Source: Bacillota bacterium (GTDB lineage: Bacteria; Bacillota; Clostridia; Acetivibrionales; DSM-1351). From it: a stretch of DNA of 64,000 nucleotides. Shown piece after piece: positions 32,109-40,459 of this stretch (position 1 is the stretch's first letter; each line of letters begins with the position of its first letter). Both the position numbers and the translations under genes were made by a program. The stretch is taken from NCBI GenBank assembly GCA_023439045.1, contig JAEXOY010000019.1, positions 11,562-75,561 on the forward strand. The letters are read 5' to 3'. The notes beneath the pieces were generated by a model that worked only from the letters and a program-made list of their open reading frames with translations, did no database searches and was not told where the DNA came from.

Positions 32109-33173
32109 ATGGACAAGGCTTTTTTATTGATAGAGAGATTAAAAAATGAAAATATTCTAACCAAGGCTGAAACTGCTTGGTTGATTGACAATATTCAGGA
32201 CGAGCATAGAGACTTGCTTTACAAATATGCCCTAGAAACCAGGCAAGCTCATTATGGCAACAAAGTGTTTATGCGGGGACTGATAGAATTTTCGAATATT
32301 TGCAAACAAAATTGTAATTATTGTGGTATCAGAGGCGCAAACTCAAACGTTGAGCGTTACAGACTTACAAAGGATCAGATATTGGAGTGCTGCCGAGAAG
32401 GTAGAAGGCTGGGGTATTCAACCTTTGTGCTTCAAAGTGCTGAAGATGCTCATTATTCTGAACAGGTAATGGTAGATATAATTAGCAGCATTAAGCAGGA
32501 ATTCCCTGATTGCGCTATAACTCTATCCATCGGAGAGAGGCCTTCTCATGAATATGAAAGCATGCGTAAAGCAGGCGCCGACAGGTATTTGCTTAGACAT
32601 GAAACAGCATCTAAAGAGCTTTATCAAAAGCTTCACCCTGGTATGAGCTTTGAAAATAGAATTAAATGCTTATATGACCTAAAGGAATTGGGTTACCAAG
32701 TTGGAGCAGGGTTTATGGTAGGGCTACCTGGGCAGACACCAGAGCACCTGGCAGAAGACTTACATTTTTTAAAGGAGCTAAATCCTCATATGATAGGAAT
32801 TGGCCCTTTTATTCCGCATAGTGAGACACCACTTGCTGCAGAAAAAGGAGGGACACTGGAGCAAACCCTTCTAATGGTAGCGCTTGCTAGATTATTTGTA
32901 CCAAAAGCACTTTTACCAGCAACTACTGCACTTGGTACGCTAGATAAAACCGGCAGGGAAAAGGCTCTTAGTGCAGGGGCAAATGTTGTCATGCCAAACC
33001 TTACACCAACAGTACAAAGGGCAAAGTATCAACTCTACCAGAACAAAATATGTATTGGTGATGAAGCTGCTCATTGCAGAAAATGTATTGAGAAGAGGAT
33101 TAATTCCGCTGGCTTTGAAGTGGATATGGGACGCGGAGACAGCTGCAATGTGGGCGCTGAATGTATGGCATAG
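32109..33173 (+). CDS. hydE: [FeFe]-hydrogenase maturation radical SAM enzyme HydE
   Basis: The ATG at 32109 follows GAAAGGAG by about 7 bp and is preferred to a longer in-frame start at 32025. The 354-residue product has the radical SAM motif CKQNCNYCGIR, then YRLTKDQILECCREGRRLGYSTFVLQS and LLRHETASKELYQKLHPGMSFENRI, characteristic of HydE. HydE helps build the dithiomethylamine-bridged diiron unit of the H-cluster. It closes the hydF-hydG-hydE set. Degenerate repeats follow its stop codon directly. Confidence 0.95.
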   Translation: MDKAFLLIERLKNENILTKAETAWLIDNIQDEHRDLLYKYALETRQAHYGNKVFMRGLIEFSNICKQNCNYCGIRGANSNVERYRLTKDQILECCREGRRLGYSTFVLQSAEDAHYSEQVMVDIISSIKQEFPDCAITLSIGERPSHEYESMRKAGADRYLLRHETASKELYQKLHPGMSFENRIKCLYDLKELGYQVGAGFMVGLPGQTPEHLAEDLHFLKELNPHMIGIGPFIPHSETPLAAEKGGTLEQTLLMVALARLFVPKALLPATTALGTLDKTGREKALSAGANVVMPNLTPTVQRAKYQLYQNKICIGDEAAHCRKCIEKRINSAGFEVDMGRGDSCNVGAECMA

Positions 33174-33385
33174 AGTGCATAGAGGAATGCTAGCTGTGCA
33201 CAACTCAATGAGTGGTATAGAGTGCACAGCATAATGCTAGGCAGGGTACAACTCAATGCGTGGTATAGGCTACACAGCTCATGTGTTGCATAGGCACAGC
33301 TCAGTGTGTGGCATAGGCACAACTAAATGAGTAATATAGTGCACCGTGAGTATCGTGCAAGGCACGGTGCAATGCGACACAGTAT
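33172..33385. repeat. Degenerate repeat region downstream of hydE
   Basis: Irregular copies of a roughly 40-bp unit containing GCACAACTCAATG(A/C)GTGGTATAG and GTGCATAG recur five to six times. Several overlapping reading frames cross it but all are low-complexity by-products. It separates hydE from the convergent NagZ-like gene. Confidence 0.65.
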
Positions 33386-33391
33386 TGCTAA

Positions 33392-34798
33392 TTATTTTTG
33401 AGAATACTTCTGCAAAACACTTGCTAGCTTGCTGTTTATCTCATTTACATCAATTGAAGCAACAGGGGCATTTGAGACAGAGTACTTTTGCTTTAAGCTC
33501 AAAACTCTATAGACTTTTTCATCTATATACTGCTCAGATATTTCACCATTTTGTACAGCGGATTTGATAGAATTCAGCACTTCTATCTGTTTATTAAAGT
33601 TATGACATATCAGAATAATATCTGAGCCAGCTTGTAGAGATTTCACTGCCATATCACCTAATGTATAATTCTTTGTAACAGCACCCATTGTAATATCATC
33701 GGTTATTACTACACCCTTAAAACCCATCTTTTCTCTTAGAAGTTCGGTAATGATTGCTTTTGAGAAGGAGGCCGGATACTTGCTGTCCAGTTGTTGCATT
33801 AGAATATGAGATACCATAACGACGTCAGCTCCGTTTTTAATTGCGGCTTCAAAAGGAATGAGTTCAAGCTTTGAGAGCTGGTCCAGGCTCTTTGTAACAA
33901 CTGGCAGACCCACATGTGAGTCTACAGTTGTATCCCCGTGACCAGGAAAGTGCTTGATTACGGGAATTACATTTTGAGACTTTATTCCATCATGTGTTGA
34001 GAGTCCAAGACTGGTAACGACATCAGCATTGCTGCCAAATGACCTATTACCTATTACAGTGTTTTTAGGGTTACTCATAATATCTATTACTGGAGCAAAA
34101 TCTAGATTCAGGCCAAGAGAGTTAACCTGCTGTCCAAGTATTTCTCCAATTTCTCTGCTGAAATCAGCGTTGTTGATGCTGCCAATCTTCTGGTTTGTAG
34201 GAAGCTTTTTGTATTGAGGGGGAAGTCGGGATACTCTACCGCCTTCTTCGTCCACACCTAGAAGAAGAGGTATATTTGAGTTTTCCTCATTGAAGGCTTT
34301 AAGTGAATTAGCAAGTTCTAAGCTTTGTTGCTGAGACTCAATATTTCTACTAAAGAATATAAAGCCTGAAACCTTGTAAGTGGAAATTAACGTTTTGGCA
34401 TTATCATCAATAGAATAGCCGTCCAAGCCTACCATTACCAATTGTCCGAGCTTTTCTTCCATGGTCATTTTATTAATTTTATCTTTTATAGGGTCATTTT
34501 CGCCATTGATATTATTTCCTTTATTTGAGTTGCTTTCATCTGTTGAATTGCTTTCACCTGTAGAGCCGCTATTGCTAACAGAGTCAGAGCTGGGTGTCTG
34601 ACTGTTACTTATAGCCTCTGAAGAGTTGGAGGCATTTCCTGTGGTAGTGGAGGGATATGTAATATTGCTGCTGGTGGTACTTTCATTGCCACAGCCTACT
34701 AAAACAATGCCCAAAAATACTATTGAAAGTAATAAAATAATAGTATTTCTCTCTTTAATACGCTCCTTATATGTATGTATTATGCTAATAAACCCCAT
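33392..34798 (-). CDS. nagZ: GH3 beta-N-acetylhexosaminidase-like lipoprotein (NagZ family)
   Basis: The 468-residue protein has a lipoprotein signal with lipobox LVGC (Cys36), a Ser/Asn/Thr-rich linker of about 65 residues, and a GH3 catalytic domain. The domain includes KLGQLVMVGLDG, the NagZ loop KHFPGHGDTTVDSHVGLP (catalytic Asp-His dyad) and the nucleophile Asp in VVITDDITMGAV. It lacks the C-terminal domain of longer Bacillus NagZ proteins. It would be membrane-anchored outside the cell and trim N-acetylglucosamine from muropeptides or other glycans. The following AsnC-type gene is upstream on the same strand, 18 bp away. Confidence 0.88.
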   Translation of the reverse strand: MGFISIIHTYKERIKERNTIILLLSIVFLGIVLVGCGNESTTSSNITYPSTTTGNASNSSEAISNSQTPSSDSVSNSGSTGESNSTDESNSNKGNNINGENDPIKDKINKMTMEEKLGQLVMVGLDGYSIDDNAKTLISTYKVSGFIFFSRNIESQQQSLELANSLKAFNEENSNIPLLLGVDEEGGRVSRLPPQYKKLPTNQKIGSINNADFSREIGEILGQQVNSLGLNLDFAPVIDIMSNPKNTVIGNRSFGSNADVVTSLGLSTHDGIKSQNVIPVIKHFPGHGDTTVDSHVGLPVVTKSLDQLSKLELIPFEAAIKNGADVVMVSHILMQQLDSKYPASFSKAIITELLREKMGFKGVVITDDITMGAVTKNYTLGDMAVKSLQAGSDIILICHNFNKQIEVLNSIKSAVQNGEISEQYIDEKVYRVLSLKQKYSVSNAPVASIDVNEINSKLASVLQKYSQK

Positions 34799-34816
34799 AA
34801 TAAAAATTATCCTTAA

Positions 34817-35293
34817 CTATTCTTTTTCATTTTTACTCTCTGCTTCCTCACCAAGCATTATTCCCCTAGGTCCAACTGCTGTAGAGAAAACTATCTGTGT
34901 ATACGTTTTACCAAATTGCTGAAGTCGCCCTATAAATTGATCCAGCTCTTGTGTGCTGGGAAATGCGACTTTTATAAGCATTGAATATTGACCGGTAACA
35001 CAATTACACTCAAGGACATTTGGCACTTCAGCTATAAATGGGTAGAAGGTTGGCTTTTGGCTGGGCTCCATGTCCAGGTTAATAAATGCTGTTATATGAT
35101 AGCCTAGCTTTTGCAAATTAATCTTTGCTTGGTAGGACGATATAATACCCAGCTTTTCAAGGCGTTCCAATCTAGCTGAAACAGCAGGTGCTGATAAAAA
35201 AACTTGCTGTGCAAGACTACTAAGAGAGCACCTTGCATTTTTTTGGCATAAATTGAGTAGCTTCCTATCTATTTTATCAAGTTTTTCCATCAT
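34817..35293 (-). CDS. Lrp/AsnC-family transcriptional regulator
   Basis: The start is taken at the ATG at 35293, just after GAGGTG, rather than the upstream TTG. The 158-residue protein has an AsnC-type winged HTH (KIDRKLLNLCQKNARCSLSSLAQQVFLSAPAVSARLERLEKLGII) and an RAM ligand-binding domain (FINLDMEPSQ..., ECNCVTGQYSMLIKV). Such proteins sense amino acids and form octamers. It ends 18 bp before the NagZ-like gene on the same strand. The ligand cannot be told. Confidence 0.88.
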   Translation of the reverse strand: MMEKLDKIDRKLLNLCQKNARCSLSSLAQQVFLSAPAVSARLERLEKLGIISSYQAKINLQKLGYHITAFINLDMEPSQKPTFYPFIAEVPNVLECNCVTGQYSMLIKVAFPSTQELDQFIGRLQQFGKTYTQIVFSTAVGPRGIMLGEEAESKNEKE

Positions 35294-35476
35294 AAAACAC
35301 CTCAAATAATATATTTTTAATCTCGTTATAAATCATTATAAACTTATTACTCAGTGCATTCAATATATACAAATTTTTATAATAATTAGCACATAAAGGA
35401 CATATAAATTATATAACTGGGATTATGCCGATTTTTATGGCTTTTTTGGACATCGGCTTGCTTAAGGGGGAGGTAG

Positions 35477-35671
35477 ATGAGAGGGTCAAAAGAACCTTAC
35501 ATAATAATAGTACACTTTCCTAAATCTGAGGAAGATAAGCAACGATTGAGAGAAAAAATGGGAGCTGCGTATTTGGAACTAGTAAGAGACTATATTTTGA
35601 CCTTGCCGATGGATGAGAGAGATAAGAATGAAATTTACGAGAAAATAATACATAAATTGAGTGAAGGGTGA
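35477..35671 (+). CDS. Small protein preceding the skin recombinase, candidate recombination directionality factor
   Basis: The 64-residue product (start MRGSKEPYIIIVHFPKSEED) has a strong ribosome binding site (GGGGGAGG) and ends 4 bp before the recombinase ATG, so the two are co-translated. It is charged and helix-rich (QRLREKMGAAYLELVRDYIL). SPbeta and skin recombinases need small partner proteins of about 60 residues to direct excision, and this gene's size and place fit such a partner. No homology could be checked. Confidence 0.6.
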   Translation: MRGSKEPYIIIVHFPKSEEDKQRLREKMGAAYLELVRDYILTLPMDERDKNEIYEKIIHKLSEG

Positions 35672-35675
35672 TTTT

Positions 35676-37460
35676 ATGAGGGCTGCCATTTACTCTAGAA
35701 AGAGTAAGTTTACCGGAAAGGGTGACAGCATTGAGAACCAAATACAGCTGTGTAAAGACTATGCTGCCAAGATTTTTGGTATTTCGGAAGATGCCTTCAT
35801 CATTTATGAGGACGAAGGCTTTTCTGGTGGAAACATAAATCGTCCTCAGTTCCAGCAGCTCCTAAGAGATGCTATGAATAAACGCTTTGACATACTTATA
35901 TGTTACCGCCTAGATAGAATTAGCAGAAATGTATCAGATTTTTCGCAACTGATAAAGGACCTTGAGAAATACGGTATCGGTTTTGTTTCTATCAGGGAGC
36001 AGTTTGACACTACTACTCCTATGGGAAGAGCAATGATGTATATATCATCTGTTTTTGCTCAACTTGAAAGAGAAACCATAGCTGAAAGAATTAGAGACAA
36101 TATGGTGCAACTTGCAAAAACCGGGCGCTGGCTTGGAGGGGTTACACCTACAGGCTATAGATCTGTACAAATTAGTGACAATGAGCAAAAAGACAAAAAG
36201 TTATATCGGCTCGAAGAAATTGCTGAGGAGATTGAGCTTGTTAAAACAATATATACAAAATTTATTGAACTACAGTCTCTGACAAGAGTGGAACATTTCT
36301 TACTTACTAATAATGTTAAAACGAAGAATGGATTTGATTTTAAAAGATATACAATTAGATTCATATTAAGTAATCCTGTCTATGCTATTGCAGATAGTAC
36401 TACATATGATTATTTATTTAATGCAGGCTACGATATATATTCCTCTCCAGAGCAATTTAGCGGTGTTTATGGGCTTATGGCATACAACAAAACAAAGCAG
36501 GACATGGGTTATGTTGAAAGGCCAAGGGCAATTGATGAATGGGTGATTGCAGTTGGAAGACATGAGGGAATAATACCAGGGGAGATATGGGTGCAAGCCC
36601 AAAACCTTTTAGAGAGAAATAAGGCTAAATCATACCGCAAGGAGAAGAATAATCAAGCGCTGTTATCGGGGCTACTCAAATGCGGAAAGTGTGGAAGCTA
36701 TATGAGGCCCAAAGTTACAAATAGGACAAATTCAAATAATGAGCAAGTATTTTATTATATGTGTGAAATGAAGGAAAAAAGTAAAAGAACCCGATGTAGC
36801 TGCAGAAATTTATTAGGAAACGAGGCTGATTTTCTGCTTTTACAGAGGCTAAAGGGCGTTTTTGATAACTATTGTCCGGCATTTAATAACATTCCAGTAT
36901 CAAACAAGATATTTTTTAGTTTTGTAAATACCCGAATCAAAGCTGAGAGCATACCCTCCAAACTAAGAGATATTGATGCTTCGTTAGTAAGGCTTACTAA
37001 TGTTTTGGCAAAAAATAATGACAAAGACATAGAAGAAGCGCTACTTTTACAGATGGGACGCCTAACTAAGGAAAAGAGACAGCTCGAAGAAAAGCTTGAG
37101 CTTTCTACAGTGAATAAGGCAGACAAAACAGCAGTATGCGAAGAAAAAGAAGCAGCATGCGACGATAAAGAGGTGGCATTATGCTTAGACAAAGCAGCAA
37201 CAGGTGCCGACAAAGAAGCAGAATCCGCAGACAAAGCAGAAACAGGTACCGTAAAAGAAGCATCAGGATCAAAGGATAAACCAGTGGAAGACCAAGGCCG
37301 CATTAATGATAGCAATTCCATCAGCTACAATATAAGACTTATCAATAATATGTGGTGGCACCAGATGGATAATAAGTATAAAAAGATGATGATTAAGAGT
37401 ATGGTGAAACAGATACTTTGGTATGAGGATAAGATTGTTGTAGAGCTATATGGAAGTTAA
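35676..37460 (+). CDS. spoIVCA: SpoIVCA-like large serine recombinase of the skin element
   Basis: The ATG at 35676 follows AAGGGTG and gives MRAAIYSRKSKFTGKGDSIE with catalytic Ser10; upstream in-frame starts are less likely. The 594-residue protein has the resolvase domain (DEGFSGGNINRPQFQQLL, CYRLDRISRN, FAQLERETIAERI), a Recombinase domain (GRWLGGVTPTGYR), and a zinc ribbon (LLKCGKCGSYMRPK ... YYMCEMKEK ... CSC). A coiled coil follows, then an odd Lys/Asp/Ala-rich segment at about residues 478-540 made of repeated DK-x-A units. It ends about 90 bp before the sigK 3' half, as spoIVCA does in skin. Expected role: site-specific excision in the mother cell to restore sigK. Confidence 0.92.
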   Translation: MRAAIYSRKSKFTGKGDSIENQIQLCKDYAAKIFGISEDAFIIYEDEGFSGGNINRPQFQQLLRDAMNKRFDILICYRLDRISRNVSDFSQLIKDLEKYGIGFVSIREQFDTTTPMGRAMMYISSVFAQLERETIAERIRDNMVQLAKTGRWLGGVTPTGYRSVQISDNEQKDKKLYRLEEIAEEIELVKTIYTKFIELQSLTRVEHFLLTNNVKTKNGFDFKRYTIRFILSNPVYAIADSTTYDYLFNAGYDIYSSPEQFSGVYGLMAYNKTKQDMGYVERPRAIDEWVIAVGRHEGIIPGEIWVQAQNLLERNKAKSYRKEKNNQALLSGLLKCGKCGSYMRPKVTNRTNSNNEQVFYYMCEMKEKSKRTRCSCRNLLGNEADFLLLQRLKGVFDNYCPAFNNIPVSNKIFFSFVNTRIKAESIPSKLRDIDASLVRLTNVLAKNNDKDIEEALLLQMGRLTKEKRQLEEKLELSTVNKADKTAVCEEKEAACDDKEVALCLDKAATGADKEAESADKAETGTVKEASGSKDKPVEDQGRINDSNSISYNIRLINNMWWHQMDNKYKKMMIKSMVKQILWYEDKIVVELYGS

Positions 37461-37550
37461 GCAAAAAAAACCTTGTTAAAAGAATAAGATAGAAATACTT
37501 AGGATAAAAATTAAGTAGTTACTACTATGTTTCCACAGTGTTAGCATTGC

Positions 37551-37555
37551 AAATG
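37551..37555. other. Skin element attachment core AAATG (right end)
   Basis: Right copy of the shared core within ATTGCAAATGAAATAC (37546-37561); partner of 21228-21232. The base after the core (A instead of C) belongs to the reconstituted sigK codon GAA. Confidence 0.8.
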
Positions 37556-37923
37556 AAATACTTATGCAAATTAGAGCTACCAAGAAGCTCCAAAGTGAGG
37601 TTTCCCTCCAGGATCCTATTGGAATCGATAAGGAGGGCAATGAAATCACGCTTATTGATTTGATAAGTAACGACTCAGAGTCCGTAGTAGACGAAGTAGA
37701 ACTCAAAATGCAGGTAAAGAAGCTGTATAGTAAAATGAAATGCACATTAAAAAATAGAGAGAAGGTAGTGCTGGAACTGCGATATGGCCTATTGAATGGT
37801 TCCAGTAAAACTCAGCGAGAAATAGCCAAAATGCTGGGTATATCTAGGTCGTACGTGTCAAGAATTGAAAAGAAGGCTATAAAAAAGCTTAGTAAGGAAT
37901 TAAAGCCTGAAAATTGCAGGTAG
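37552..37923 (+). CDS. sigK: Split sigK, 3' half (sigma-K C-terminal part)
   Basis: In the frame of the 5' half the segment begins AAT GAA ATA CTT ATG CAA, i.e. NEILMQIRATKKLQSEVSLQDPIG. It continues through DKEGNEITLIDLI, KNREKVVLELRYGLLNG and the region 4.2 helix-turn-helix TQREIAKMLGISRSYVSRIEKKAIKKL. These are sigma-K regions 2.4 to 4. The ATG at 37564 is an internal codon; no ribosome binding site precedes it, so the half is not expressed alone. Joined to 20890-21231 it encodes a full sigma-K of about 237 residues. A good terminator follows. Confidence 0.93.
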   Translation, partial: NEILMQIRATKKLQSEVSLQDPIGIDKEGNEITLIDLISNDSESVVDEVELKMQVKKLYSKMKCTLKNREKVVLELRYGLLNGSSKTQREIAKMLGISRSYVSRIEKKAIKKLSKELKPENCR

Positions 37924-37931
37924 CTCTATAC

Positions 37932-37976
37932 AAAACACTGGCAGAATTAGCTTTTATTAGTTCGGCCAGTGTTTTT
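37932..37976 (+). terminator. Terminator of sigK
   Basis: AAAACACTGGC (37932-37942) pairs perfectly with GCCAGTGTTTT (37965-37975), followed by further T. Placed just after the sigK stop codon. Confidence 0.85.
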
Positions 37977-38036
37977 ATATGCCTAAAAATGGGTATTATA
38001 TACCATAAGTTCTATAGGGGGTGAATTTTAGCTAAT

Positions 38037-40277
38037 ATGGAAAAACAAAACTTTAAAATAGAAGGGATGACTTGCGCTGCTTGTTCTGCAAGAGTTGAAA
38101 AGGTTGTTAATAAACTGGAGGGGATATCCAGCGCAGTTGTAAATTTGACTACTGAACGAATGTCGGTAGAGTATGATGAACAGAAATTGAATATTGAGGA
38201 TATCGGTAAGGCGGTAGAACGAGCGGGATATGGATGGAGCGTTATTACTAAGAATCAGCCCAATGATGCGGACAAGCTAAAAAAGCAAAAGGAGATTAGG
38301 ACACTGTTCATAAAGTTTGCTGTTGCTGCATTCTTCACTATTCCACTGCTTTATCTTTCAATGGGACCCATGATTACCTGGTTTAATGTGCCGGTACCCT
38401 CGTTTGTAAATCCGGATGTCAATCCTCTAAATTTTGCCTTTGCCCAGATTTGTCTTACTATCCCGGTGCTTGTTGCGGGCTATAGATTTTACTATGTAGG
38501 ATTCAGGGCAATACTTATGAGAAGCCCAAACATGGATAGTCTTATAGCTATGGGAACTTCAGCTGCTGTACTATATGGTATATATTCTGTGTATCAGATT
38601 ACACGGGGGGATCACCATTTTGTTCACAGCTTATACTTTGAAACAGCAGGCGTAATTATAACACTGATACTTCTAGGAAAATCCTTTGAAGCTTTATCAA
38701 AGGGGAAAACATCAGAGGCCATAAAAAATTTAATGGGGCTAGCCCCAAAGACTGCGCTAGTAATAAGGAACAATACCGAAGTAGAGCTGCCTATTGAAGA
38801 GGTTGTACCAGGAGATATAATAATTGTAAAACCAGGCCAGAAGATACCCGTTGATGGCATTGTGCTAGAAGGAGATACTGCTGTTGACGAATCAATGCTC
38901 ACTGGGGAGAGTATACCGGTTGATAAAAAAAATGGGGATAATATTTATGCAGCCAGCATTAACAAGAATGGTACAGTTACTTTTAGGGCAACAAAAGTAG
39001 GCGCGGATACTGCGCTGTCCCAGATAATTAAGCTGGTAGAGGATGCACAGACAAGTAAGGCTCCCATTGCAAAAATGGCCGATATTGTATCGGGCTATTT
39101 CGTACCCATTGTTTTTGGCATAGCAGCTCTAGCTTTTATTTCGTGGATGATTGCAGGAAAGGGAGTAGAGTTTTCTTTGACAATATTTATTTCAGTGCTT
39201 GTTATTGCATGTCCATGTGCTTTGGGTCTTGCAACTCCAACAGCAATCATGGTTGGAACCGGGAAGGGTGCTGAAAATGGCATTCTCATAAAAGGAGGAG
39301 AAGCACTGGAAATAACTCATAAAATTGATACTGTTATCTTTGATAAGACCGGGACTATAACTGAAGGAAAGCCACAGGTTACTGAGATTCATTCTGTCGA
39401 AGGTATAGATGAATTAGAAGTATTAAAGCTAGCTGCAGCGGTAGAAAAAAAGAGCGAACATCCGTTGGGGGAGGCTATTGTAAGAAGAGCTATGGAGCAA
39501 AATATAGATTTACAAAGGGTTGATAACTTTATAGCTAATACTGGAAAAGGCGTAAGGGCAAAATTTGAAAACGTTGAAGTATTGGTTGGGAACAGTAGAT
39601 TTATTGAAGAAGAGCAAATTGATACAAGTAAAATGAGAGAAATTGCTTCAAGCTTAGCTAAACAGGGAAAGACACCGATGTATGTTGCGATAGACGGTAG
39701 TTTGGCTGGAATTATTGCAGTATCTGACGTTGTTAAATCAACGAGTAAATCAGCCATTAAGGCTTTGAAGGATATGAATATCCAAGTAGTGATGATAACC
39801 GGAGATAGCAAGGCTACAGCAGCTTCTATTGCTGGGCAGGTTGAAATAGAACAAGTACTAGCAGAGGTATTGCCGAAAGACAAAGCTAACGAAGTGGCTC
39901 GCTTACAAAAACAAAACAGAAGGGTACTTATGGTAGGAGATGGAATAAATGATGCTCCTGCGCTCGCTCAGGCAGACATAGGAATGGCAATCGGCTCAGG
40001 CACTGATGTTGCTATGGAGTCAGCAGACATTGTTCTCATGCACTCAGACCTTATGGACGTCGTAAAAGCAATTAGGCTCTCTAAAAGCACAATCAGGAAT
40101 ATTAAGCAAAATTTATTCTGGGCATTTGCCTATAATGTTGCTGGTATACCTGTTGCAGCGGGAGTGCTCTATCTTTTGGGAGGACCTTTACTCAATCCTG
40201 TATTTGCAGCAGCAGCTATGTCACTAAGCTCAATATCTGTTTTACTCAATGCTTTAAGACTAAAGCGTTTTAAATAA
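38037..40277 (+). CDS. copA: Copper-translocating P-type ATPase CopA
   Basis: The 746-residue P1B ATPase has one N-terminal heavy-metal domain (GMTCAACSARVEK, Cys13/Cys16), eight predicted membrane helices, the CPC ion motif (VIACPCALGLATP), phosphorylation site DKTGTITEG, SEHPLGEAI (HP motif) and GDGINDAPALAQADIG. These identify a Cu(+) exporter of the P1B-1 class. It stands alone: no CopZ or CsoR gene is next to it. A terminator lies on either side, so it is monocistronic. Confidence 0.94.
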   Translation: MEKQNFKIEGMTCAACSARVEKVVNKLEGISSAVVNLTTERMSVEYDEQKLNIEDIGKAVERAGYGWSVITKNQPNDADKLKKQKEIRTLFIKFAVAAFFTIPLLYLSMGPMITWFNVPVPSFVNPDVNPLNFAFAQICLTIPVLVAGYRFYYVGFRAILMRSPNMDSLIAMGTSAAVLYGIYSVYQITRGDHHFVHSLYFETAGVIITLILLGKSFEALSKGKTSEAIKNLMGLAPKTALVIRNNTEVELPIEEVVPGDIIIVKPGQKIPVDGIVLEGDTAVDESMLTGESIPVDKKNGDNIYAASINKNGTVTFRATKVGADTALSQIIKLVEDAQTSKAPIAKMADIVSGYFVPIVFGIAALAFISWMIAGKGVEFSLTIFISVLVIACPCALGLATPTAIMVGTGKGAENGILIKGGEALEITHKIDTVIFDKTGTITEGKPQVTEIHSVEGIDELEVLKLAAAVEKKSEHPLGEAIVRRAMEQNIDLQRVDNFIANTGKGVRAKFENVEVLVGNSRFIEEEQIDTSKMREIASSLAKQGKTPMYVAIDGSLAGIIAVSDVVKSTSKSAIKALKDMNIQVVMITGDSKATAASIAGQVEIEQVLAEVLPKDKANEVARLQKQNRRVLMVGDGINDAPALAQADIGMAIGSGTDVAMESADIVLMHSDLMDVVKAIRLSKSTIRNIKQNLFWAFAYNVAGIPVAAGVLYLLGGPLLNPVFAAAAMSLSSISVLLNALRLKRFK

Positions 40278-40280
40278 AAG

Positions 40281-40315
40281 TTCTCGAGGTAGTATTTACC
40301 TTGAGAATTTTTTTG
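40281..40315 (+). terminator. Terminator of copA
   Basis: TTCTCGAGGTA (40281-40291) pairs with TACCTTGAGAA (40297-40307, one G-U), followed by a run of T. Confidence 0.88.
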
Positions 40316-40459
40316 TATTTGTGGTAAAATAATTAAATCTAGAAGATCTAATAGATTTGACTATAGATATATATAGATTTTAAGACAAAAAATATAAAAA
40401 AATTATATATTATTGTAAAAACAAATAATTAATCAAAAGATGAACTAGTAGAGGGAACC

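Larger units (their letters stand above)
21228..37555. mobile_element. 16,323-bp skin-type element interrupting sigK, with metabolic cargo
   Basis: The element lies between the two halves of sigK, which are on the same strand and in matching frame. Its last gene is a SpoIVCA-type serine recombinase ending about 90 bp before the sigK 3' half, the arrangement expected for skin. A 64-aa candidate directionality factor directly precedes it. The cargo differs from the phage-like skin of B. subtilis: an arabinoside uptake and hydrolysis locus, hydF-hydG-hydE, a GH3 NagZ-like lipoprotein and an AsnC regulator. Excision in the mother cell would reconstruct sigK and discard these genes from that chromosome; the forespore copy keeps them. 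Confidence 0.9.

Noticed and set aside
33070..33330. Several overlapping Cys/His-rich frames downstream of hydE
   Set aside because: They are translations of a degenerate DNA repeat on both strands, not independent genes.
37564..37923. Independent small sigma-factor gene starting at ATG 37564
   Set aside because: No ribosome binding site precedes it, and the frame upstream of the ATG continues sigma-K sequence to the element core, so it is the 3' half of sigK.
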